A stretch of 64,000 nt of DNA, taken from NCBI GenBank assembly GCA_902801375.1, contig CADCIB010000003.1, positions 1 to 64,000 on the forward strand. Reading direction: 5' to 3'. Position 1 is the stretch's first letter. Every line of letters starts with the position of its first letter. The position numbers and the translations under genes are program-made. Source of the stretch: an uncultured Prevotellaceae bacterium (GTDB lineage Bacteria > Bacteroidota > Bacteroidia > Bacteroidales > Bacteroidaceae). The notes under the pieces were generated by a model. That model made no database searches, was not told the DNA's origin, and worked only from the letters and a program-made list of their open reading frames with translations. Positions 9,484-16,343 of this stretch are shown here, in pieces.

Positions 9484-10185
9484 TTATCTCAATTTCTTGA
9501 TGACAGGCAGCAACAAACTCTCCATCACGGCATAGCCCTTGGCATTGGGATGCACACCTGGGGTGTCGTTGGCATAGTCGGGGTTCATTCCTGTTCCGTC
9601 GGGCGATAGCAGCGCCGTGAAGTAGTCCACATAGGGTATGCCGTTAGCTTTGGCATACGCTTGCACACGGGCATTCAAACGGCGAATTTTCTGCATGGCA
9701 TCGGTGATGGAAGCATTCCAACTGAATCCGGCAGCGGGCAGGCAGCTGGTCAGGATGACCTTCATCTTGTGGTAGCGGGCCAGTTCCACCATCGTCACCA
9801 CATTGCCAAAGGTCAGGTCCTCGTCGTAGGGACCGGTGTTCTCGGCAATGTCGTTGGTTCCATAGTTGATGACCACCACCTTGGGCTGCAGGTTGATGAC
9901 GTCCTCGCGGAAACGTAGCAGGAACTGATAGCTGGTCTGCCCGCCGATGCCACGGCCTATCAATCGGTTGTTGCTGAAAAATTCCGGGCGTGTCTGTGGC
10001 CATCCGTCGGTAATGGAATTGCCCATCAGCACCACGCGTTTCTCGCCTTTGGCCGGAGTTCCCAGCTCCTTGTTTTGCGCGGCATAGCGTTTCCAGTTTC
10101 CGAAGTCGTGTCGCTGGGCGTGCAGTCCTGCTACGTTCATGCTCAATAGCAACAGGATAGCGACTGTCTGTCTAAACGTCTTCAT
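9484..10185 (-). CDS. Secreted SGNH/GDSL hydrolase, likely carbohydrate esterase
   Basis: 233 aa with an N-terminal signal peptide ending near LHAQ. The four SGNH blocks are visible: GNSITDGW (catalytic Ser), GIGGQTSYQ (Gly), NYGTNDIAEN (Asn) and HPNAKGY (catalytic His). It is the first gene of the run ahead of kduI (42-nt gap) and kduD, so deacetylation of an acetylated uronate-containing polysaccharide such as pectin is the likely job; a lysophospholipase-like role is possible on family grounds. A -7-like box TAATTTTG on the minus strand (10225-10218) has no clear partner. Confidence 0.87.
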   Translation of the reverse strand: MKTFRQTVAILLLLSMNVAGLHAQRHDFGNWKRYAAQNKELGTPAKGEKRVVLMGNSITDGWPQTRPEFFSNNRLIGRGIGGQTSYQFLLRFREDVINLQPKVVVINYGTNDIAENTGPYDEDLTFGNVVTMVELARYHKMKVILTSCLPAAGFSWNASITDAMQKIRRLNARVQAYAKANGIPYVDYFTALLSPDGTGMNPDYANDTPGVHPNAKGYAVMESLLLPVIKKLR

Positions 10186-10321
10186 TAGCTTTTCTGTCTA
10201 TTTGTATTTTCAGCCTACAAAATTACAAAAATAATTGCGAAAACACTGAATAATGCGTTTAAACAAAGAATAATAATCCTAAAAATGCCTTACAAGGGCG
10301 CGCGCAGTTGGAAAAAAGCAG

Positions 10322-10329
10322 TAAATTTG
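10322..10329 (+). promoter_or_regulatory. Candidate -7 box of the FMN-binding protein gene
   Basis: TAAATTTG matches the Bacteroidota -7 consensus, but no TTTG box lies at the expected 19-20 bp upstream. It argues that the start codon is 10353 or later, not 10335. Confidence 0.4.
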
Positions 10330-10352
10330 CAGCCATGAATCAACTAACAGAT

Positions 10353-10769
10353 ATGAATCGAATGAGAAAATTCCTGACTTGTGGACTGATGGCGCTGATG
10401 CTGACCGCCAGCATGAATGCAACAGCAAAAGTGAGCAACGACGAGGTGATGACCCGTCAGACTGACGGTACCTATGTGGTGAACACCACCACCCTTTGTG
10501 TCGACGTTCAAGGCTATCGCAGCACCACACCGTTGAAGGTGTATATCAAGAATGGCAAGGTGCTGAAAGTGGAGGCCTTGCGCAACCAGGAAACGCCCAA
10601 GTATTTCTCTCGTGTGAAGCAAGGTCTGCTCGAGAAGTGGAACGGCAAGAAGGTGCAGAAAGCCGAGAAGATGCAGGTGGATGCCATCACTGGCGCCACG
10701 ATGTCGAGCGAAGCCGTGAAGAAGAATGTGCAAGCCGCCCTGAAATATTACCAGAAGCATCGTAAGTAA
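10353..10769 (+). CDS. Exported FMN-binding domain protein
   Basis: 138 aa from 10353 (MNRMRKFLTCGLMALMLTAS), with a signal peptide; an earlier ATG at 10335 is too close to the promoter box. The rest is a single FMN_bind domain of the RnfG/NqrC type, with the terminal motif DAITGATMSSEAV in which the Thr of SGAT-like GAT is the residue that takes covalent FMN in family members. It is expected to be a flavinylated extracytoplasmic electron carrier. No flavin transferase (ApbE) gene is present in the window. The AI-2E permease starts 46 nt downstream. Confidence 0.85.
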   Translation: MNRMRKFLTCGLMALMLTASMNATAKVSNDEVMTRQTDGTYVVNTTTLCVDVQGYRSTTPLKVYIKNGKVLKVEALRNQETPKYFSRVKQGLLEKWNGKKVQKAEKMQVDAITGATMSSEAVKKNVQAALKYYQKHRK

Positions 10770-10815
10770 TCTCTCGGCTCCTGAATCTCCCATATTCCTG
10801 AACTCTTAAAAAACT

Positions 10816-11988
10816 ATGTCCAAGCATAAACAAATCACATTCGACCGTTTCGTCAGAGGGTTTCTGATCGTATTGATGGTCGTAGGCATCCTGCTCCTGC
10901 TCCACAGGCTCAGCGGTGTGCTGTTGCCTTTCTTCATGGCTTGGCTCATCGCCTACATTCTCTTCCCACTGGTGAAATTCTTTCAGTACAAGTGTCGGTT
11001 GCGCTACCGCATCGTGGGCATCCTGCTGGCATTCCTTGTCAGCGCTCTGATCCTGACAGTGGCTTTCTGGCTCATCGTGCCTCCCATGATCAGCGAGGGA
11101 ATGCAAGTGAAAGACCTGCTTGTGGAGTATCTGCACAACAAGATGATGCTCTCCAACATCCCGCAACAGATTCAGCAGTGGATCCAGGAGCATCTCAACA
11201 GCACACAGGTGGAGAGCATCCTGACGCACGAAGGTTTCGTGACGAGTGTGAAAGAGGTGGTGCCTAAGCTCTGGAGCGTGGTGACACAATCGTTCGGTCT
11301 GCTCACGAGTCTGCTCTCGCTGACGATGGTGGTGCTCTATACCTTATTTATATTATTAGACTACGAGAAGATTTCCAAAGGGTGGGTCAACCTGCTGCCC
11401 AACAGCTGGCGCCCCTTCTGCGTGCAACTCGTGTCCGACGTGGAGGAAGGCATGAACAAATATTTCCGCGGACAGGCCTGCGTGGCTTTCTGCGTGGGTG
11501 TGCTCTTCAGCATCGGATTCCTCATCATCGGCTTCCCTATGGCCATTCCTCTGGGCATGTTCATCGGACTGCTCAACATGGTGCCTTACCTGCAGACGCT
11601 GGGATTCATACCCACCATCCTCTTGGCCATCGTCAAGGCAGCTGAGACGGGACAGAACTTCTGGGGCATCCTGCTCCTGGCCCTGATTGTCTTCGCCGTC
11701 GTGCAGACCATTCAGGACACGTTCCTCGTGCCGAAAATCATGGGAAAGGTGACGGGGCTCAACTCTGCCATCATCCTGCTGTCGCTCTCCATCTGGGGGT
11801 CGCTCTTGGGGATGCTGGGCATGATCATTGCCCTGCCCCTGACCACGCTGCTGCTGAACTACTACCAAAAATACGTGGTCAGAAACACTACCGACATCTT
11901 TCCAGTTCTTTCTCCCCCCATCCCTCCCAACGACTATGAGGAGGGTGAGGCCACAAATGCCGAGACAAACAAGCCTGCCGACCCATAA
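10816..11988 (+). CDS. AI-2E family transporter (PerM/YdiK-like permease)
   Basis: 390 aa with about seven to eight membrane segments in the family pattern: two at the N terminus, a hydrophilic stretch (about 95-150), then a C-terminal bundle holding the conserved run around LIGFPMAIPLGMFIGLLNMV. Family members export small molecules or ions; the autoinducer-2 link applies only to some, so the substrate is unknown. The last about 30 residues are hydrophilic. The downstream terminator begins within the final codons. Confidence 0.88.
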   Translation: MSKHKQITFDRFVRGFLIVLMVVGILLLLHRLSGVLLPFFMAWLIAYILFPLVKFFQYKCRLRYRIVGILLAFLVSALILTVAFWLIVPPMISEGMQVKDLLVEYLHNKMMLSNIPQQIQQWIQEHLNSTQVESILTHEGFVTSVKEVVPKLWSVVTQSFGLLTSLLSLTMVVLYTLFILLDYEKISKGWVNLLPNSWRPFCVQLVSDVEEGMNKYFRGQACVAFCVGVLFSIGFLIIGFPMAIPLGMFIGLLNMVPYLQTLGFIPTILLAIVKAAETGQNFWGILLLALIVFAVVQTIQDTFLVPKIMGKVTGLNSAIILLSLSIWGSLLGMLGMIIALPLTTLLLNYYQKYVVRNTTDIFPVLSPPIPPNDYEEGEATNAETNKPADP

Positions 11989-12006
11989 GGTTAGCAGGCT
12001 TTTCTG
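11972..12006 (+). terminator. Terminator overlapping the end of the AI-2E permease gene
   Basis: Stem AGCCTGC / GCAGGCT (11972-11978 with 11994-12000) is followed by TTTCTGT. The left arm lies within the last codons of the gene and the stop codon sits in the loop. Confidence 0.7.
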
Positions 12007-12053
12007 TATTTACCAAGCAATGAGCACATCCTGAAGAAAAAGAGCTGCGGGCG

Positions 12054-14141
12054 TTATTTCTTCTTCGGACGCCGACGGGCCCAGCCTTCTTCGCTGAAGT
12101 CGGGCTCTGTCCCGCGCAAGTCAATCTCTTTTTGGAAGAACTGGCGCCAGTCGCCACCGCGGCTATTGCCCTTCACGGGTGCCGACGACCTACCGCCTTT
12201 GTGCTTTCCGCCGTTGAGGAATGGAGCATAGAACGGTTCGTTCTGCCTCGAACCACCGAAGTCACGGTCGCCACGCCTCTCCCGTTTGGCTCCCCGCTCT
12301 TCACGTCTCTCTCCTCTCCTTCCTGCATTTCTCTCTCCTCTCTCCTCTCTCCTTTCTCCTCTCTTTCCTGCACTTCTCGCACCACGCTCCTCGCTCCGCG
12401 CTCCTCGATTATCCGGATCTCCGTCGTTGCAACGCACTTCACGCCCTTTATACATCTTGCCGGTGAGGGCTTTCATCACACGTGACGCATCCTCTTCAGG
12501 CACGTCGAAGAACGAGATGGTGTTGCCCAGGTCGATGTGGCCCACCTCCTGACGGCCAGCCACATGCTTGTTCATGAACTGCATCAGCTCGCCAGGGAAG
12601 AAACCGTCTTTCTTTCCCAGATTGATGAACAGGCGGCGCATGCCTTCTTCTGCCTTCTTACTGCGGCGTTGTCCGCGCTCTTCTCTCCTATCTCCTCTCT
12701 CCTCTTTTCTCTTCCTCGAGGCAGGCTTCTCGATTTCAGGTGCGTTGGCGTAGTAGGAAAGGAACTTGCCGAACTCGATGCTGACAATCTTCTTGATGAT
12801 ATCCTCCTTGTCGATGAACTCGAAATAGCGACTGATGTCCTTCATGAACGGGGCTATCTGCTCCTCTTCCACATCGGTCTTCACAATCTGGTCCATCACC
12901 TTGTAGAGCTGTTTCTTGCAAATCTCCTCAGCCTGGGGGATGTCGGCCTCCACGAACTGCTTGCCAATCTCCTTCTCAATGAGGCGAATCTTGTGCTTCT
13001 CGCGCGAGTGGACGATGCTGATGCTCGTACCTTTCTTGCCCGCGCGTCCCGTACGGCCAGAGCGGTGGGTGTAGTTCTCGATGTCGTCGGGCAGGCCATA
13101 GTTGATGACATGCGTCAGGTCGTCGACGTCCAGACCACGGGCGGCCACGTCGGTAGCCACGAGCAGCTGCGTCAGGTGCTGGCGAAACTTCTGCATGGTC
13201 AGGTCGCGCTGCTGCTGCGAGAGGTCTCCGTGCAGGGCCTCCGCATTGTAGCCGTCCTTAATCAGTTTGTCGGCTATCTCCTGTGTCTCTATCTTCGTGC
13301 GACAGAAGATGATGGCGAAAATCCTGGGGTTGAAGTCCACGATGCGCTTCAGCGCCAGGTATTTATCCTTCGCGTTCACCATATAGTAGATGTGGTTAAC
13401 GTTCTCCGCGCCCTCATTTCTGGATCCCACTACGATCTCGCGATGGTTGTGCAGGTAGTTCAAGGCAATCTTTTCGATTTCCTTGCTCATCGTAGCGGAG
13501 AAGAGCAGCGTGTTGCGCTCTTCAGGCAGATGCTCGAATATCTCGTTGATGCTCTCAGAGAAACCCATGTTGAGCATCTCGTCGGCCTCGTCGAGCACCA
13601 CACTACGTACGGTTTCGATGTTGGCCTTGCCGCGATTGATCAGGTCAATCAGTCGGCCGGGCGTAGCAACGATGATGTTGGCTCCATGGCGCAGGGCGCG
13701 TATCTGCTGGTCAATACTGGCACCGCCATAGACGGGCACCACGTGAACGCCCTTCATATACTTCGAAAAATCGCGGATGTCGTCGGCTATCTGTAAGCAT
13801 AGTTCTCGTGTGGGACTCAGCACCAAAGCCTGCGTCTCGCGACTCTCTAAGTCCAGTCGCTGCAGCAGGGGGATGCCGAAAGCCGCCGTCTTGCCCGTGC
13901 CGGTCTGTGCCAGGGCAATGAGGTCGGAAGCGACTGAGGCTTCCTGCCCGTCGTCCTGAGGAGAGGAGTCCTGATCACCTTCAAGGGGAATCTCACCTTC
14001 CCCCTCGTGGGATGAGAGGGGGGCTCTTTTCAATAAAAATGGGATTACTTCTTCCTGAACGGGCATCGGGTTGACGAAGCCCATCTCTGTAATGGCCTGC
14101 AGTATCTCACTGCGAACGCCTAATTCTTCAAATGTCATCAA
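12054..14141 (-). CDS. DEAD-box ATP-dependent RNA helicase (DeaD/CsdA type)
   Basis: 695 aa. Helicase motifs in order: Q motif (NPMPVQEE), AQTGTGKTAA, PTRELCLQ, DEADEMLNMG, SAT, and HRSGRTGRAG. After about residue 500 comes a DbpA-type RNA-binding domain (RRLFINLGKKDGFFPGEL), then a very basic Arg/Glu tail. It unwinds RNA, probably in ribosome assembly or cold adaptation. Three blocks look like repeat-derived inserts: residues about 36-70, between the Q motif and the Walker A motif (APLSSHEGEGEIPLEGDQD); about 475-490 (KRKEERGDRREERGQRR); and about 575-620 (repeated RREERGE). The first is unusual because that loop is short in relatives. The minus-strand promoter lies just upstream. Confidence 0.95.
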   Translation of the reverse strand: MMTFEELGVRSEILQAITEMGFVNPMPVQEEVIPFLLKRAPLSSHEGEGEIPLEGDQDSSPQDDGQEASVASDLIALAQTGTGKTAAFGIPLLQRLDLESRETQALVLSPTRELCLQIADDIRDFSKYMKGVHVVPVYGGASIDQQIRALRHGANIIVATPGRLIDLINRGKANIETVRSVVLDEADEMLNMGFSESINEIFEHLPEERNTLLFSATMSKEIEKIALNYLHNHREIVVGSRNEGAENVNHIYYMVNAKDKYLALKRIVDFNPRIFAIIFCRTKIETQEIADKLIKDGYNAEALHGDLSQQQRDLTMQKFRQHLTQLLVATDVAARGLDVDDLTHVINYGLPDDIENYTHRSGRTGRAGKKGTSISIVHSREKHKIRLIEKEIGKQFVEADIPQAEEICKKQLYKVMDQIVKTDVEEEQIAPFMKDISRYFEFIDKEDIIKKIVSIEFGKFLSYYANAPEIEKPASRKRKEERGDRREERGQRRSKKAEEGMRRLFINLGKKDGFFPGELMQFMNKHVAGRQEVGHIDLGNTISFFDVPEEDASRVMKALTGKMYKGREVRCNDGDPDNRGARSEERGARSAGKRGERREERGERNAGRRGERREERGAKRERRGDRDFGGSRQNEPFYAPFLNGGKHKGGRSSAPVKGNSRGGDWRQFFQKEIDLRGTEPDFSEEGWARRRPKKK
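12286..12420. repeat. Heptamer micro-arrays in the DEAD-box tail
   Basis: Runs of the heptamer CTCTCCT, then CGCTCCT / CGCTCCG units. On the coding strand they give the repeated RREERGE and EERGARS peptides. Confidence 0.6.
12677..12715. repeat. Heptamer micro-array in the DEAD-box gene
   Basis: Units of the CTCCTCT type, about five copies, encoding EERGDRREERG between the helicase core and the RNA-binding domain. Confidence 0.55.
13975..14032. repeat. GC-rich palindromic repeat within the DEAD-box core
   Basis: Plus strand CCCCCTCGTGGGATGAG then AGGGGGGCTC, the same family as the element in the TPR regulator gene but read in the opposite orientation relative to the host gene. Confidence 0.6.
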
Positions 14142-14165
14142 ATTCTATAGCTATATTTTCGCCTG

Positions 14166-14197
14166 CAAAGGTAACACAAAAAGACTGAATATACAAG
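14166..14197 (-). promoter_or_regulatory. Promoter of the DEAD-box helicase gene
   Basis: Minus strand CTTG (14197-14194), 20 bp, TACCTTTG (14173-14166). The -7 box is perfect and the -33 box differs by one base. Leader about 20 nt. Confidence 0.6.
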
Positions 14198-14272
14198 AAA
14201 AGCTCTATTTATATGGCTTTTTTCCATAAAAAAAACACAATTCTCGATGTCATCAGGCATAAATGTCAACCG

Positions 14273-14376
14273 TACATTAATAACCTACGGTACGTACATT
14301 AATAACCTACGCTCCCTACATTATTAACCTACGCTCCCTACATTATTAACCTACGCACCGTAGGTTATTAATGTAC
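14273..14376. repeat. 22-bp tandem repeats plus one inverted copy
   Basis: TACATTAATAACCTACG-type units begin at 14273, 14295, 14317 and 14339 (period 22), and an inverted copy CGTAGGTTATTAATGTA lies at 14359-14375. No gene is present; every unit carries stop codons. Confidence 0.7.
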
Positions 14377-14510
14377 GCTCGCAGTTTGAAGCAAACCACA
14401 ATGCCATTTGACGCAAACGACAGCCTCTCCCAAGGCAGAGCATTCCGAGAAACATCCCCCACACCACGGGTATCCCTGCATCGCTGTAAAGAAAAAATGT
14501 AGTGATTCTA

Positions 14511-14541
14511 TTTGCGCATTCACATTATTTTCGTACTTTTG
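14511..14541 (+). promoter_or_regulatory. Promoter reading into the palindromic array and the DUF559 gene
   Basis: TTTG (14511-14514), 19 bp, TACTTTTG (14534-14541): full consensus. No gene lies directly after it; the first real coding region downstream is the DUF559 gene at 14905, so the message would carry a leader of about 355 nt containing the left palindromic array. Confidence 0.65.
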
Positions 14542-14631
14542 CAGCGTCCATCCGCGCTGTCCATCCGACTTCCATCCGTAGGACAGCATTTCCTTTTAGG
14601 GGAGATTCATCGTTCGTAAACAACATGAAGA

Positions 14632-14883
14632 TACTGACCCCACCCCTGACCCCTCCCCTACGATGGGAGGGGATGGCCTACGGAGTCGCACCTATCGGGC
14701 TCAGAAGTGAGAATGGAGGAGAAACGTACATGTGGGCGCAGCCAATCCCCTCCCATCGTAGGGGAGGGGATGGCCTACGGAGTCGCACCTATCAGGCTCA
14801 CGAGGGAGAATGGAGGAGAAACGTACATGTGGGCGCAGCCAATCCCCTCCCATCGTAGGGGAGGGGACAGGGGTGGGGTCAGT
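14632..14883. repeat. Left array of GC-rich palindromes upstream of DUF559
   Basis: Three copies of the palindrome CCCCTCCCATCGTAGGGG (with GAGGGG or its complement outside), separated by about 95-bp units. The outer borders are inverted: GACCCCACCCCTGAC on the left and ACAGGGGTGGGGTC on the right. Two further copies of the border arrangement occur downstream of the DUF559 coding core. Confidence 0.85.
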
Positions 14884-14904
14884 AACTAAAAAAACGAAAC
14901 ATAT

Positions 14905-15357
14905 ATGCACTACGATTCAGCTGAAGCTAACCGCAAAGACAAGCGAGAGCAGCGAAAGACCCTGCGCAACAATGCCACATTGGCAGAGGTCCTACTGTGG
15001 AAATTGCTAAAAAGACGGCAAACCGGCGGATGGAAGTTCAGAAGGCAACAGAGCATCGGTCCGTATATTTTGGACTTCTATTGCCCAGAGTTACGACTCG
15101 GCATAGAACTGGATGGCAGTTCGCACGATCATAAGTACGAATACGACGAGGAGCGTAGTTCGTTTCTCTGCCTTCAGGGAATAACAGTAATACGCTACCA
15201 GAACGAACAAGTGTATAACAATCCACAACAGGTGGCCGACGACATCATTAGACGGTACGGAGTAAGGGAAGATACTGACCCCACCCCTGACCCCTCCCCT
15301 ACGATGGGAGGGGATGGCCTACGGAGTCGCACCTATCAGGCTCACGAGGGAGAATGA
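14905..15357 (+). CDS. DUF559 (Vsr-like) endonuclease-domain protein embedded in repeats
   Basis: 150 aa. Residues about 20-125 form a DUF559 domain, related to the Vsr and restriction-endonuclease fold: LRNNATLAEVLLWKLLKRR, the core YILDFYCPELRLGIELDG with a following SSHD, and ITVIRYQNEQV. Acidic residues of the DFY / IELDG motifs are the likely active site. A DNA nicking or cleaving role follows from the fold but has not been seen in the sequence. The last about 28 residues (after GVREDTD) are encoded by the right-hand palindromic array, so the repeat supplies the stop codon. A consensus promoter lies about 370 bp upstream. The gene is bracketed by the same repeat on both sides. Confidence 0.85.
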   Translation: MHYDSAEANRKDKREQRKTLRNNATLAEVLLWKLLKRRQTGGWKFRRQQSIGPYILDFYCPELRLGIELDGSSHDHKYEYDEERSSFLCLQGITVIRYQNEQVYNNPQQVADDIIRRYGVREDTDPTPDPSPTMGGDGLRSRTYQAHEGE

Positions 15358-15720
15358 AGGGGAAGCGTACATGCTGGCGCAGCTAATCCCCTCCCATCGT
15401 AGGGGAGGGGTCAGGGGTGGGGTCAGTAACCAAAAGGAGAAACGTACATGCTGGCGCAGCCAATCCCCTCCCATCGTAGGGGAGGGGACAGGGGTGGGGT
15501 CAGTAACTAAAGGAGAAACGTACATGTAGGCGCAGCCAATCCCCTCCCATCGTAGGGGAGGGGACAGGGGTGGGGTCAGTAACTAAACGAAAGCGTACAT
15601 GTAGGCGCAGCCAATCCCCTCCCATCGTAGGGGAGGGGCCAGGGGTGGGGTCAGTAACTAAAGGAGAAACGTACATGTAGGCGCAGCCAATCCCGAGCCA
15701 GGGGTGGGGTCAGTAACCAA
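15273..15720. repeat. Right array of GC-rich palindromes with 75-77 bp period
   Basis: After an inverted border and one palindrome within the 3' end of the DUF559 gene, five direct units start at 15365, 15442, 15518, 15593 and 15669. Each has GTACATG, GGCGCAGC, the palindrome CCCCTCCCATCGTAGGGG and the border GGGGTGGGGTCAGTAAC. The fifth unit keeps both flanks but has lost the palindrome core. No coding sequence is seen between 15358 and 15756. Confidence 0.9.
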
Positions 15721-15756
15721 GATTCAGTAAGTATTTAAAAAGAATAAAGCAGAAGC

Positions 15757-16287
15757 ATGAAAAAGATTTGTATATTCTGTTCGGCCAATCACGCCATCGA
15801 CCCGGACTTCTTCGAGATGACCCGCTCGCTGGGCGAATGGCTGGCCACAGAGGGTCACACCATCGTGTTTGGCGGCGTGAACATGGGACTGATGGAGTGC
15901 ATCGCTGAAGCGGTCCACAAGGCCGGCGGGCAGACCATCGGCGTCGTCCCACGCATCATAGAGGAGCGTGGCGCGCAGAGTCAGTTTGTGGATGTCTGTA
16001 TCCCTTGCGACGACCTCAACGACCGCAAGGCGCTGATGCTGGCCCAGAGCGACGTGTTCATCGCCCTGCCTGGTGGCATCGGCACCCTCGACGAGCTGTT
16101 CACCGTCGTGTCCTCGGCCACCATCGGCTACCACCAAAAGCCGCTCATCCTCTTCAACATGAAAGGGTTCTGGGACTCGCTCATCGCAATGCTCGACGAC
16201 CTCGAAGCCCGCGGCCTCACCCGCAAACCTTGGCGCCACTACATCAAAGTGGCCTCCAGTCTCGACGAACTGAAGGCCCTCGTGTAG
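15757..16287 (+). CDS. LOG family (TIGR00730) Rossmann-fold protein
   Basis: 176 aa, usual size for the family. It shows CIFCSAN at the N terminus, FGGVNMGLM, and the defining PGGIGTLDELF motif (about residues 106-116). Members act as cytokinin riboside 5'-monophosphate phosphoribohydrolases, releasing a base from a nucleoside monophosphate; in bacteria the natural substrate is often unknown. The gene begins 36 nt after the last repeat unit, and no promoter of the usual type lies between, so it may share the transcript of the array. Confidence 0.9.
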   Translation: MKKICIFCSANHAIDPDFFEMTRSLGEWLATEGHTIVFGGVNMGLMECIAEAVHKAGGQTIGVVPRIIEERGAQSQFVDVCIPCDDLNDRKALMLAQSDVFIALPGGIGTLDELFTVVSSATIGYHQKPLILFNMKGFWDSLIAMLDDLEARGLTRKPWRHYIKVASSLDELKALV

Positions 16288-16343
16288 GTTTTCTTGCCCA
16301 CGATTACACTTTTGTGTAATCCCGACAACTATTTGAAAGAATG

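Noticed and set aside
14273..14376. Short 22-bp direct repeats as a mini-CRISPR
   Set aside because: The intervals are 5 nt, and one copy is inverted.
14368..14589. Minus-strand open frame with several Cys and Trp
   Set aside because: It overlaps the 22-bp repeats and the promoter toward DUF559; no family resemblance.
14502..14858. Open frame upstream of DUF559
   Set aside because: It is encoded almost wholly by the palindromic repeat units and has no protein family features.
15365..15720. Array with regular spacing that could suggest CRISPR
   Set aside because: The whole 75-77 bp unit is repeated, including the part that would be a spacer; there are no unique spacers and no cas genes.
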